Shown here piece after piece: positions 18,501 to 26,536 of a stretch of DNA of 64,000 bases (position 1 is the stretch's first letter; each line of letters starts with the position of its first letter). The stretch lies in assembly GCF_026250525.1 (NCBI RefSeq), contig NZ_CP111043.1, positions 1,477,421 through 1,541,420 on the forward strand. The letters are read 5' to 3'. The position numbers were made by a program, and so were the translations under genes. Origin of the DNA: Chondrinema litorale. GTDB lineage: Bacteria; Bacteroidota; Bacteroidia; Cytophagales; Flammeovirgaceae. The notes beneath the pieces are model-generated. The model did no database searches, was not told the DNA's origin, and saw only the letters and a list, made by a program, of their open reading frames with translations.

Positions 18501-18840
18501 GTTGATCTCCTTTTGCACTCATTAAAGCACAACCTTTCTCATTCCAAACAGCCAGATTATTTACATTAATCCATCTTATTTTAGAGTAGTTGATAGGAAT
18601 AATTGCCTTACCAGCACCATCTATTAAACCTGTTTTACCATCTTTACTGGCAATAGCAAAGCCAGCTGCAGAAAAATCGTCTATAAAACTATACGAAGGA
18701 GCGATTGTAACTTTACCACTTAAATCAATAACACCCCATAAGTTATCTTCTTTTACAGGAAAATACTCCTGACTGTGCGCACTTAAAGCAATAAAAAGCA
18801 CCCAAAAAGTCAGACTTTTCTTAACTAGTAGGTTAATCAT
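15550..18840 (-). CDS. Secreted WG-repeat protein
   Basis: 1096 aa with an N-terminal signal peptide (FWVLFIALSAHSQ). I count about 19 recognisable WG repeats, units of some 25-50 residues such as GLIDGAGKAIIPINYSKI, GFINTKGEQVIPFEYEL and GYLDHNGDEVLPVVYDLV. They break into blocks at about 25-215, 370-740 and 790-1090, with a non-repeat insert (about 215-370) and a shorter one near 700-760. WG repeats form beta-rich solenoids or propellers in the envelope; the ligand is unknown. The gene stands alone. Its size and regular internal repeats could allow length changes by recombination, but the DNA copies are well diverged. Confidence 0.9.
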   Translation of the reverse strand: MINLLVKKSLTFWVLFIALSAHSQEYFPVKEDNLWGVIDLSGKVTIAPSYSFIDDFSAAGFAIASKDGKTGLIDGAGKAIIPINYSKIRWINVNNLAVWNEKGCALMSAKGDQLSDFKYQAIFGFNNQLFKAWKDSKFGLLDTSGKEKVALVYDVIVEVPDLKAFNYIIKGSKKGLINDSGEILLEAEYDDIEVNKEIIFAQKAKAYTALWLDKTLKVTEKKEFPNEMAFNLDMKARLKKEQVAILQNNPDARKPRWVQNVYRFTLENGVGKNLLGNKEFFDIGIDENLGLSLGREVIKPESKEEKEKVISYLIEHDQAKILYGQEVKDILITDYNFSDYARATVDTLWDALIDKKGNIKQEVSGKPISNIGNFYSERAWVKSGKNFGFINTKGEQVIPFEYELVSDFEGNYAIARKGGLFGCIDKNGKEVLPFVYDGIDVPKDNICRVKKGKGRDGRWGAVNLQNKEVIPFNYSLIYPFKDGVARMRQGRNWGLVSATGKEIIPPSITCDFLGDFEDEIAMVGMERWIEETPSGPVIRYKKQGYIKKDGTYLIDPVYDKIEGFEKIWKNQEGVARIYKDGKVGYVNYKGIVELEPVYDETYRFDTVWRNNEGISLAKKDGKFGYLDHNGDEVLPVVYDLVDSSFLHVWNDSIGVAMVKKKGKYGFVNFEGKEVIPTQYANVNGPGSGVVLAKLDGKWGSVDTLNNKLLAFEYEGARFLDDTDDQLIELLKKEDSFFEIDGNGHIVKAVEGMPSIDKIANYSKASNLVYKTEYDASGLAVVEKKEKLALVDAKGNLLTKYKYKEIEPFSDGMALVRLDAKDRKDQLYGYIDTKGKEVIVPQYKLAKSFGGGHAAVLTRSTWGFIDKNGKMVIQPKFKNPGNFSGGYVIINENEIYDKNGNQSGAFQLDGKITDGFNSDRAIVQSASGSYHITPEGIPAYFAKYDVVTPFIGKVAFVKRGEIWELTRTTNGQTNKLRFNRANKDLYLEKYGERRKEKLQDGTTLEDISWELVKDGKWKMIDTDGNYLSSNVYEDVAITKDKQFVIKLENKVGLAALDGKVLAEREYEMIRAVSDEVVRLEKQGNITYIKTDGTWLKK

Positions 18841-19135
18841 AGTTTTTCTGTTGATTTCAATAAAAGTAGCTGTAAGTTATAGGCAGAGTTAGCTTAAAAA
18901 ATTTGTCTGTGAATGACTTAACGTATTTATTTTTAAATCATTCATTAAAATTTATATTAATCGCGATAAAATTAATTATTTTAAGCAATCTATTTTATCT
19001 CAAATAAAGACGGATTATACAATGTAATATTCTTTAATTAGAAGTAAAAAAGAACTTTAATATCATAAATAAATCACTCACTAAAAAAATCCATTCGAAA
19101 TCTGAATCAAATAATATTCCCAAAGAATAAGCAGC

Positions 19136-20686
19136 ATGAAAAAAAATGAAAACTTTAAATTATTAGAAGAAAAGCATACTGAAGCTGAATTAGGTGGCGG
19201 ACAAAAACGAATAGAATCTCAACACAAAAAAGGTAAACTAACAGCACGAGAACGCATAGAATTACTCATAGACCCAGGAACCTTTGAAGAAATTGGCAAA
19301 TTTATAAAACATCGCTGTACTGATTTTGGGCTTGAAAATGAAGCGTATCTTGGTGATGGAGTGGTTACAGGTTATGGTAAAGTAAACGGAAGACTTACCT
19401 ATGTTTTTTCGCAGGATTTTACTGTTTTTGGAGGTTCACTTTCAGAAGCACATGCTGAAAAAGTCTGTAAAATAATGGACTTGGCACTTAAAAATGGTGC
19501 TCCTGTAATTGGCCTTAATGACTCTGGTGGGGCTCGTATACAAGAAGGTGTAGCTTCTCTTGGTGGTTATGCTGATATTTTTTATAGAAACACACTAGCT
19601 TCTGGTGTAATTCCTCAAATATCAGCGATTATGGGACCATGTGCCGGTGGGGCTGTTTACTCGCCAGCCATTACAGATTTTATTATGATGGTAGAGCATA
19701 CCTCATACATGTTTGTAACTGGGCCAAATGTTGTAAAAACTGTGACCCACGAAGAAGTAACTTCTGAAGAATTAGGTGGTGCATCTGCCCATAGTGTTAA
19801 AAGTGGCGTAACTCATTTCTCATGTGAAAATGAAGTTGTTTGTATTCAAAATATTAAAAAGCTACTGAGCTTTATTCCTCAAAATTGCGAAGAAGATGCT
19901 CCGGTTTATCCTTATGAAGCGGGTGATGAAAAGAGATTAAAACTCAACGACATAGTACCTGAGAACCCTAATCAACCATATGATATGCGAGATGTGGTAG
20001 AAGGAATTGTAGATGAAGGAGATTTCTTTGAAGTACATAAAAACTATGCAGAAAACATTATTGTAGGTTTTGCCAAAATTGGAGGTAGAAGTATTGGCAT
20101 AGTTGGTAACCAACCTGCAGTACTTGCTGGGGTTTTGGATATTAACTCTAGTAATAAAGCTGCTAGGTTTGTTAGATTCTGTGATGCGTTTAATGTTCCA
20201 TTATTGGTATTAGTAGATGTACCGGGTTTCTTACCAGGAACAGACCAAGAGTGGAATGGCATTATAACCAATGGAGCCAAATTATTATATGCATTCTGTG
20301 AAGCAACTGTGCCAAGAGTAACAGTAATTACTCGAAAAGCTTATGGTGGTGCATATGATGTAATGAACTCTAAACACATTGGAGCTGACATGAACTATGC
20401 TTGGCCATCAGCAGAAATTGCAGTTATGGGAGCAAAAGGTGCTGCTGAAATTATTTTCAAAAAAGAAATAAAAAGTGCAGATAACCCAGAAGCTAAATTG
20501 CAAGAAAAGGTAGATGAATATACTGAGACCTTTGCTAACCCGTACAGGGCTGCCAATCGAGGTTATATTGATGAGGTTATAAAACCTGAAGATACTCGTT
20601 CCAAACTACTTAGTGCATTTGAAATGCTTGAAAACAAAGTAGACCAATTACCAAAAAAGAAACATGGTAACTTACCTCTTGGTTAA
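19136..20686 (+). CDS. Acyl-CoA carboxylase carboxyltransferase (beta) subunit
   Basis: 516 aa, full length for the propionyl-CoA carboxylase beta / methylmalonyl-CoA decarboxylase alpha family. It has the two crotonase-like halves: [15 protein letters not shown] and [12 protein letters not shown] in the N half for the CoA ester oxyanion hole, and [17 protein letters not shown] with [11 protein letters not shown] in the C half for biotin. It transfers carboxyl between carboxybiotin and an acyl-CoA, most likely propionyl-CoA. No biotin carboxylase, biotin carrier or methylmalonyl-CoA gene is adjacent, so the exact substrate cannot be fixed here. It ends in a strong terminator. Confidence 0.93.
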   Translation: MKKNENFKLLEEKHTEAELGGGQKRIESQHKKGKLTARERIELLIDPGTFEEIGKFIKHRCTDFGLENEAYLGDGVVTGYGKVNGRLTYVFSQDFTVFGGSLSEAHAEKVCKIMDLALKNGAPVIGLNDSGGARIQEGVASLGGYADIFYRNTLASGVIPQISAIMGPCAGGAVYSPAITDFIMMVEHTSYMFVTGPNVVKTVTHEEVTSEELGGASAHSVKSGVTHFSCENEVVCIQNIKKLLSFIPQNCEEDAPVYPYEAGDEKRLKLNDIVPENPNQPYDMRDVVEGIVDEGDFFEVHKNYAENIIVGFAKIGGRSIGIVGNQPAVLAGVLDINSSNKAARFVRFCDAFNVPLLVLVDVPGFLPGTDQEWNGIITNGAKLLYAFCEATVPRVTVITRKAYGGAYDVMNSKHIGADMNYAWPSAEIAVMGAKGAAEIIFKKEIKSADNPEAKLQEKVDEYTETFANPYRAANRGYIDEVIKPEDTRSKLLSAFEMLENKVDQLPKKKHGNLPLG

Positions 20687-20735
20687 TTAAAGCGAGTAAT
20701 AAAAAATTAATTTATTTATAGTAAGCTGTGCATTT

Positions 20736-20765
20736 AGGCAAGTATTCTAATACTTGCCTTTTTTC
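20736..20765 (+). terminator. Intrinsic terminator of the carboxyltransferase gene
   Basis: An 11-bp perfect stem (20736-20746 with 20749-20759) and a tight loop, followed by TTTTTTCTT. Confidence 0.9.
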
Positions 20766-21138
20766 TTAAATTATTTTAAGCCCATCAATAGATTAGTATT
20801 AGTGCCTTTATAAGGAATCAGAAATATTAAGGGGACTAATACCTCTTAGAATTGATCAAAAACAACCTCAAGCCTATTAATAATCAAAAAACCGTTTAAA
20901 GTTTATTAAAACATTACAAATTTCATTTCATAGAAATTTACAATGAAAAATTATTAAAAGTTATGTTTTGCTAGCTTAACAAGCTGTTTCCATAGTTTTA
21001 GCAAACTATAATTGAATCTTTTTATATAAATAAATTACACCTACGTGAAAAATGACAATTATAAACTTTAATAAAAAATTTACTTTTTTAGGGTAATAGT
21101 TCTGTTTTTTAATTGACTTTAATTTAAATTTTTTTAGA
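20766..21138. other. AT-rich gap before the mini-protein pair
   Basis: About 370 nt with no supportable ORF and no strong hairpin. It must hold the promoter of the downstream mini-protein gene, but I see no good TTTG/TAnnTTTG pair. Confidence 0.4.
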
Positions 21139-21297
21139 ATGAGCCAACCAATAGAGAAATGGGAATCATCAATAAGTAGTATTAAAAAGCAACTTGACGA
21201 TTTAGCATTTGAAAAAGAAATCTTACTTTATAAAGTATATAAGGTTAGAGAAAAACTTGATAAAATTAAATATACTACCCTACCTAAGAACAACTAG
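21139..21297 (+). CDS. Mini-protein, paralogue of its neighbour
   Basis: A 52-aa ORF from ATG at 21139 to TAG at 21295-21297. The core WESSISSIKKQLDDLAFEKE matches the core WVDQFHSRLEQLALEKE of the 78-aa ORF 190 nt downstream: Trp, a heptad-spaced helix, Gln-Leu, Leu-Ala, then Glu-Lys-Glu. That resemblance between two tiny ORFs in the same orientation is the main reason to believe both are genes. The protein would be one amphipathic helix, probably a coiled coil. No function can be assigned. Confidence 0.55.
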   Translation: MSQPIEKWESSISSIKKQLDDLAFEKEILLYKVYKVREKLDKIKYTTLPKNN

Positions 21298-21301
21298 AAT
21301 G

Positions 21302-21334
21302 ACTGTTTTAAGCTAAATAGCCTCATAAAACAGT
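21302..21334. other. Hairpin between the two mini-protein genes
   Basis: ACTGTTTTA (21302-21310) pairs perfectly with TAAAACAGT (21326-21334) around a 15-nt loop, 4 nt after the first mini-gene stop. No T-run follows, so it is more likely an mRNA processing or stability element than a terminator. Confidence 0.4.
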
Positions 21335-21484
21335 TACATTGAAGATATATATATTACAAGGCTTTCCTTAAAATTTCAACTCATTTTTTATGAAGAAATA
21401 CTATGAGCCATATTAAAGAGTTCAAAATACTGATGCTACTTTTTAGCTTAAACACGTTATTTTTTCACAGCTTTAATAGAAGTT

Positions 21485-21721
21485 ATGAGTACCAATCATA
21501 ATAATGAGTATATCGAATGGGTTGATCAGTTTCATAGTAGATTAGAGCAGCTTGCTTTAGAAAAAGAACTAATATTCAGCCGCATTTTATCAACACAGTT
21601 ACATTTAACAGAAATAAGAAATGTACTACAAAAAGAAAATCAAAACTCCTTAGAAAGATTATCTAGATCTCACAAAGCATTACAAAATCATACAATTATA
21701 GAAATCGAGCCGAAATTTTAA
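21485..21721 (+). CDS. Mini-protein, paralogue of its neighbour
   Basis: 78 aa, soluble and helical. Residues 11-31 (EWVDQFHSRLEQLALEKEL) resemble the core of the 52-aa ORF upstream; the C-terminal 35 residues (QKENQNSLERLSRSHKAL) are an extra helix that the smaller paralogue lacks. Predicted as a short coiled coil. The 3' end of the gene, including the stop codon, lies inside the stem-loop of an intrinsic terminator. I know no family. Confidence that it is a gene is raised by the terminator and by the paralogue. Confidence 0.65.
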   Translation: MSTNHNNEYIEWVDQFHSRLEQLALEKELIFSRILSTQLHLTEIRNVLQKENQNSLERLSRSHKALQNHTIIEIEPKF

Positions 21722-21734
21722 TTCGGCTCTTTTT
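21707..21734 (+). terminator. Terminator overlapping the mini-gene stop
   Basis: GAGCCGAA (21707-21714) pairs with TTCGGCTC (21722-21729), followed by TTTTT. The stop codon TAA (21719-21721) is in the loop, so a ribosome at the stop would cover the hairpin. Confidence 0.85.
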
Positions 21735-21752
21735 AACGATTTTCTTCTGAGA

Positions 21753-22697
21753 TTAAAATGGTAGTTTTCCTAAATCTACATTACCTCCAGAAAGAATAAT
21801 CCCAACCTTTTTATTGTCGAAATCTGCTTTATTTTTAATTAAAGCAGCTAATGGTACTGCACTTGATGGTTCGATTACAATTTTCATTCGTTCCCATATT
21901 AGTTGCATAGCATTAATTATTTCTTGGTCATCTACACAAATAATTGAATCTACATATTCTTTTATTATACTGTAATTACGTTGACCTAGCGAAGTTAAAA
22001 GGCCATCTGCAATTGTTTTAGGGTTTATGCTAGGGAAAATTTGATCTGAATAAAAAGACCTGTACGCATCATCTGCCCCGGCAGGTTCTCCAGCTATTAC
22101 TTTTGTACCTTTTGACAAATAATTTACTGTAAGCGAAGTACCTGATAATAAACCTCCACCACCTACTGGTGTCATCACAATGTCCAAACGCGGAGCATCT
22201 TCTAGCAATTCTTTTGATGCAGTAGCCTGCCCACAAATCACCTTTTCATTATCATAAGGGTGAATAAATGCGGCGCCTGTATTCTCTACAACTTTATTGA
22301 GTGCAGCTTCCCTTGCTTTTTGATTAGGCTCACAAAAAATCACTTCGGCTCCATATCCTTTTACAGCCTTTACCTTTACTTTTGGAGCATTTTCAGGCAT
22401 GACAATATATGCTTTTAGCCCCCGAAGTTTTCCGGCATAAGCCACTGCTTGGGCATGATTTCCTGAAGAGTGGGTAGCTACAGCCTTGATATTGTCTTTC
22501 AACTGAAATACAGCATTAGTAGCTCCTCGAATCTTAAATGCTCCTATCTTTTGTAGATTTTCGCATTTAAAATAAATATCTGCACCAGTAATTTCATTAA
22601 TACTTTTTGAGGTAAGTATTGGTGTTCTATGTATGTAATTTTGAATTCTGGAATGGGCTTCAGTAATTTCTGCTAAAGAGGGATGTATAAAATCCAT
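21753..22697 (-). CDS. Threonine/serine dehydratase (PLP, fold type II)
   Basis: 314 aa. The PLP lysine sits in GAFKIRGA near residue 57; the phosphate-binding glycine loop is PVGGGGLLSG, and SSGNHAQAVAYAG contacts the substrate. It lacks the C-terminal ACT domain of biosynthetic IlvA, which fits catabolic threonine dehydratase (TdcB-like) or serine racemase; the two cannot be separated by sight. Expected reaction: threonine or serine to 2-oxo acid plus ammonia. It is monocistronic on the minus strand. Confidence 0.9.
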   Translation of the reverse strand: MDFIHPSLAEITEAHSRIQNYIHRTPILTSKSINEITGADIYFKCENLQKIGAFKIRGATNAVFQLKDNIKAVATHSSGNHAQAVAYAGKLRGLKAYIVMPENAPKVKVKAVKGYGAEVIFCEPNQKAREAALNKVVENTGAAFIHPYDNEKVICGQATASKELLEDAPRLDIVMTPVGGGGLLSGTSLTVNYLSKGTKVIAGEPAGADDAYRSFYSDQIFPSINPKTIADGLLTSLGQRNYSIIKEYVDSIICVDDQEIINAMQLIWERMKIVIEPSSAVPLAALIKNKADFDNKKVGIILSGGNVDLGKLPF

Positions 22698-22918
22698 ATT
22701 TAATTAAATAAAGTTCGATCAAGCTTTAAATATGGGAAATATACTTAAGAAAAAAAGGAATTTATTATTAGAAGAACTTCAAGTACATAGAATTATGGAG
22801 GGAGGTATGTTACTTGAATAGTATTTCGAGAGGAATAATATAATGGGTGAGTTAAAAAAATTTAAAGCCCTAAAAAATACTCACCAAATAGGAATCTTTA
22901 TTTTATAAATCTTAATTA

Positions 22919-23344
22919 TTAAAGGGCTTTAGTACTTGCAAGAACTTGTTCTGGTTTTTTCTCAGAAATTCTGTAAGCTTTCCATTCCCAAGTAAAGCTT
23001 CTATTATGAGCTTTTCCTACTATAAGGTCTTCACTTATCATTTCTCCTTCATACACTGAAAATGCATCATTATAACTGAATGAAATTTTTTGGTTTTCTT
23101 GGTTCCAAGTATCATTTCCAGGAGTAATGTCGTGTGGGTGAGAAGTAATTAGTACACCACCTTCTGTAAATCGGATCTCATACATTAAATCTTCATCTTC
23201 GTATTGCCAAACACTACCTTCTAAAGACTCAGCATTAAATTTTGTAGTTTTAATTGTCTCTGCTTGTTGATAATCATTAGTTACAAAAGAAAATAATGAA
23301 ACAAGGATTGATAGCGAGATGAATTTAATATTTAATAAGCTCAT
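22919..23344 (-). CDS. Exported small beta-rich protein, unknown
   Basis: 141 aa. A hydrophobic N-terminus (FISLSILVSLFSFV) looks like a signal peptide. The rest alternates short strands (GSVWQYEDEDLMYEIRFTEG, ISFSYNDAFSVYEGEM, SFTWEWKAYRI), a pattern of small lipocalin-like or beta-barrel domains with many aromatic residues. No Cys is present for lipidation. I recognise no family and no functional residue. Transcribed alone. Confidence 0.6.
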   Translation of the reverse strand: MSLLNIKFISLSILVSLFSFVTNDYQQAETIKTTKFNAESLEGSVWQYEDEDLMYEIRFTEGGVLITSHPHDITPGNDTWNQENQKISFSYNDAFSVYEGEMISEDLIVGKAHNRSFTWEWKAYRISEKKPEQVLASTKAL

Positions 23345-23656
23345 AATAATCAGTAATTTATCTTTTCTTAATAGTATGTTAGTTGATGTCTTTTATTAAA
23401 AGTATATGTTAAAAATATGCGGTTTTTTAAAAGAAATCAATAGAGAAAATGTTTTTCAATCAAAATATTACATATATTAACTAAGCAACAAACTAATAAG
23501 AAAAGTATTTTTTGGGTTTACAATAGCCTCAGAGGCATATTTTATATTATTTGATTATTAATAAACGCAACAACTCCTAAGTAAACCACACATGTAAGTT
23601 TTGTCTATTTTTTCAACATTTTTATTGGTTTTTTAGAACTAAAGCTTAGTATAGTT
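23345..23656. other. AT-rich gap with no recognised feature
   Basis: About 310 nt between the small exported protein gene and the dnaJ terminator, both on the minus strand. I see no ORF worth reporting and no strong promoter match. Confidence 0.4.
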
Positions 23657-23692
23657 AAATAAAAAAACCTGACTGCAGTAGCAATCAGGTTT
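23657..23692 (-). terminator. Intrinsic terminator of grpE-dnaJ
   Basis: AAACCTGA (23665-23672) pairs with TCAGGTTT (23685-23692); on the minus strand the stem is followed by TTTTTTTATTT. Confidence 0.8.
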
Positions 23693-23719
23693 AGAATCTA
23701 TTTAAAGTAAGTATTATTC

Positions 23720-24862
23720 TTATTCAAAGAACTCACGAACTCTGTCAAAGAATCCAGATTTTTCCTTTTTAGTAGGTTTTGGATCAAAATTCGGTGAATT
23801 TCTCAATTCTTCAAGTGTATTACGCTCTTCAGTAGAAAGTGTAGTAGGTGTCCAAACATTTACATGTATCAATTGATCTCCTACACCATAACCATTGAGT
23901 TCTTTTACTCCTTTACCTCTCAAACGAAGTACCTTGCCACTTTGAGTACCTGCGTTAATAGGAATTTTTACTTTTCCATTTATTGTAGGTACTTCTACTG
24001 TAGTTCCGAGCACTGCATCTATAAAGCTTATATATAATGCATAATGTACATTTGAGCCATCTCTCTTAAGATTTTCATCTTCTTTCTCTTCGATAAGAAT
24101 AATTAAATCTCCAGCAACGCCTCCTCTTCTTGGTACATTACCTTTACCAGACATAGAAAGTTGTACACCTTCAGAAACACCAGCAGGTACTTTTACATTA
24201 ATTACATCTTCTTGCTGTACTCTACCCTCACCATGACATTTTGTACATTTAGAATCAACAATCTGACCTTCTCCCTCACAAGTAGGACATGTACTGGTAG
24301 AAACCATTTGCCCTAACATGGTATTTACAACTTTTCTTATTTGGCCTGTACCATTACAAGTACCACAAGTTTTTAGTGCTGTTCCATCTTTTGCACCATT
24401 GCCACCACACAAATCACAAGATTGATATCTTGGTACCTTAATAGTTTTTTCAACACCATTAGCAACTTCTTGAAGCGTTAAAGACAACCTTACACGTAAA
24501 TCTTTACCTCTTTTAACACCTCTACCTCTACCGCCACCACCTCTGGTGCCACCAAAGAAATCACTGAAAATATCGCCAAAGCTGGAGAATATGTCATCCA
24601 TATCCATATTTCCACCACCGCCAAAGCCTCCACCATCTACTCCGGCATGACCAAATTGATCATATCTTTGTTTTTTCTGAGGGTTACTTAATACCTCATA
24701 AGCTTCGGCAGCCTCCTTAAACTTATCCTCAGCTTCTTTGTCGCCTTGGTTTTTATCCGGATGGTATTTAATGGCTATCTTACGATAAGCTTTTTTAATC
24801 TCTTCGGGTGCAGCAGATTTGCTTACACCAAGAATTTCGTAATAATCTCTTTTGGTGCCCAT
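23720..24862 (-). CDS. dnaJ: Chaperone protein DnaJ
   Basis: 380 aa, full type I Hsp40. The J domain has the HPDK motif (KYHPDKNQG), a Gly/Phe-rich linker follows, then four zinc repeats [24 protein letters not shown] and CTKCHGEG, then the C-terminal peptide-binding domains ([26 protein letters not shown]). It stimulates DnaK ATPase and delivers substrates. It follows grpE by 36 nt on the same strand, the common GrpE-DnaJ pair; dnaK is not in this window. Confidence 0.98.
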   Translation of the reverse strand: MGTKRDYYEILGVSKSAAPEEIKKAYRKIAIKYHPDKNQGDKEAEDKFKEAAEAYEVLSNPQKKQRYDQFGHAGVDGGGFGGGGNMDMDDIFSSFGDIFSDFFGGTRGGGGRGRGVKRGKDLRVRLSLTLQEVANGVEKTIKVPRYQSCDLCGGNGAKDGTALKTCGTCNGTGQIRKVVNTMLGQMVSTSTCPTCEGEGQIVDSKCTKCHGEGRVQQEDVINVKVPAGVSEGVQLSMSGKGNVPRRGGVAGDLIILIEEKEDENLKRDGSNVHYALYISFIDAVLGTTVEVPTINGKVKIPINAGTQSGKVLRLRGKGVKELNGYGVGDQLIHVNVWTPTTLSTEERNTLEELRNSPNFDPKPTKKEKSGFFDRVREFFE

Positions 24863-24898
24863 TATAATTATTTTTCAATTTTTTGAGTGGTGAAGGTT

Positions 24899-25480
24899 TT
24901 ATATCCCCACTACTACTTTAGCAAAACGTACCACCTTTTCTCCCAACATATATCCTTTCTCTACCTGATCAACTATTTTTCCTTTTAAGTCTTCACTAGG
25001 TGCAGGGAACTGTGTAATCGCTTCGTGTAAGTTGGTGTCTAGTTCTTTGCCTTTTGGATTTTCTATTTCTGTTACTCCTTGTTTTTCAAGAGTATTTTTA
25101 AATTTTTTGTATATAAGATCAAATCCTTCTCTCACTGGATCCTTCTCATCATCTTTAGCTTCTGGAAATGAACTTTGAGCTCTTTCAAAATCGTCTAGAA
25201 TCGGCAATAAATCTTTTATAAGATCTTCTGTAGCCGTCTTCATAAAGTCGATTTTCTCCTTTGAAGTTCTTCTTCTGTAGTTTTCAAACTCTGAGTATAA
25301 CCTCAGGTATTTATCTTTGCTCTCAGTGAGTTCGCCTTGTAGTTTTTCTAGAGGACCGTCTTCTTTTTTAGATTCTTTCTTCCCTTTTGCCTCTTCTGCT
25401 GCACTTTGTTCTTCTTGTTCTTCAGCAGTATTTTCTACTTTTTGTTCTTCTTGATTTTCTGTAGTTTGATCCTTGCCCAT
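24899..25480 (-). CDS. grpE: Nucleotide exchange factor GrpE
   Basis: 193 aa. The first 50 residues are a Glu/Lys-rich tail, then the long GrpE dimerisation helix with LYSEFENYRRRTSKEK, the four-helix part around LLPILDDFERA, and the C-terminal beta wing with LHEAITQFPAPSED and KGYMLGEKVVRFAKVVV. It exchanges ADP for ATP on DnaK. First gene of the grpE-dnaJ operon, with a well-placed promoter ending about 26 nt before the start. Confidence 0.97.
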   Translation of the reverse strand: MGKDQTTENQEEQKVENTAEEQEEQSAAEEAKGKKESKKEDGPLEKLQGELTESKDKYLRLYSEFENYRRRTSKEKIDFMKTATEDLIKDLLPILDDFERAQSSFPEAKDDEKDPVREGFDLIYKKFKNTLEKQGVTEIENPKGKELDTNLHEAITQFPAPSEDLKGKIVDQVEKGYMLGEKVVRFAKVVVGI

Positions 25481-25506
25481 ATTTTTAATTTGGTTTTTTC
25501 ATCCCG

Positions 25507-25538
25507 CAAATATGCACCAATTATATTGCCTATTCAAA
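25507..25538 (-). promoter_or_regulatory. Promoter of grpE-dnaJ
   Basis: On the minus strand TTTG (25535-25538), a 20-nt spacer, then CATATTTG (25507-25514), one base off TAnnTTTG. The predicted start of transcription is about 20 nt before the grpE ATG. Boxes and spacing are the same as at 4455-4486. Confidence 0.55.
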
Positions 25539-25653
25539 GATTTATGACAAAATGACGCAAAGCCAATTTATTAAATAGAAATATCGGCACATATACTAAA
25601 AAAAGACATACATATAGTCTAGCTTTAAAGTTCAAAATGACATTTTTTAATTT

Positions 25654-26427
25654 ATGCATTTAGAATGGTACCATTATCTGTTAATGTTTTTGGCCGGTAT
25701 TCTTGCGGGGGCAGTCAATACGATGGCAGGAAGTGGATCGGTATTTACGCTTTCTGTATTAATATTTGGTGGTTTGCCAGTAAATATTGCTAATGGTACA
25801 AATCGTATCGGAACACTAGCTCAATGCATTATAGCAATCCGTACATTTCAGAAAAATAGCCTTTTACCTTTTAAGCAAAGTTTAAAATTTACAATTCCGG
25901 CGCTATTTGGTGCATTATCTGGTGCCATAGTCGCTACTGAAACAAGTAAAGATTTACTTGAAATTATTGTCGGTATTATAATGACAATACTTCTGCTTAT
26001 TACCATTTTTGAACCTCTTCAATATGTAAAAGCAAACCTCAAGAGTGATAAATATCTTTGGTTACAATACATTTCCTTTTTTGCAATTGGCTTTTATGGT
26101 GGGTTTATTCAGGTTGGCACAGGCTTATTTATTCTAGTAGCTTTAGGTGTTTTGAGTTCTTATAACCTGATAAGTGCAAATGCTGTTAAAATTCTAATTT
26201 TCACACTTTTTTCTCTTCCTGTACTTCTCATATTTATATATACAGATCAGGTTAACTGGCCAATGGGAATCTGGGTTGCTTCAGGACAAGCTCTTGGTAC
26301 TTTTATCGCTGCCAGATTTGCAGTGAGATCACCTAATGCCGGAGCGTGGATGAAAAAAATACTTATTCTGATGATGATAGTAACCATTCTAAAAGTATTT
26401 GGTGTATTTGAGCTGATACATTTTTAA
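25654..26427 (+). CDS. TauE/SafE-family permease
   Basis: 257 aa, about eight membrane helices. The first helix has the family signature GILAGAVNTMAGSGSVFTLS, and the second half repeats it as GFYGGFIQVGTGLFILVAL, showing the usual internal duplication. The family exports sulfite, sulfoacetate or related anions. Substrate unknown; no sulfur gene is adjacent. Divergent from grpE, monocistronic. Confidence 0.9.
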   Translation: MHLEWYHYLLMFLAGILAGAVNTMAGSGSVFTLSVLIFGGLPVNIANGTNRIGTLAQCIIAIRTFQKNSLLPFKQSLKFTIPALFGALSGAIVATETSKDLLEIIVGIIMTILLLITIFEPLQYVKANLKSDKYLWLQYISFFAIGFYGGFIQVGTGLFILVALGVLSSYNLISANAVKILIFTLFSLPVLLIFIYTDQVNWPMGIWVASGQALGTFIAARFAVRSPNAGAWMKKILILMMIVTILKVFGVFELIHF

Positions 26428-26536
26428 CTATAAAACAAAAGCACTTAAATAGTTATTAAAAATTTTGTATCTCATATATACAAAAAACAAAAATTAATTA
26501 TCTTGCTTTTTCAATAATACAATTTTTTTATTTAGC

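Noticed and set aside
22846..22885. Inverted repeat GGTGAGT/ACTCACC as a terminator of the 22919-23344 gene
   Set aside because: The loop is 26 nt long and no T-run follows on the minus strand.
26436..26460. AAAAGCACTTAAAT as a third copy of the 60.9/63.6 kb terminator
   Set aside because: Only one arm is present; no complementary arm follows.
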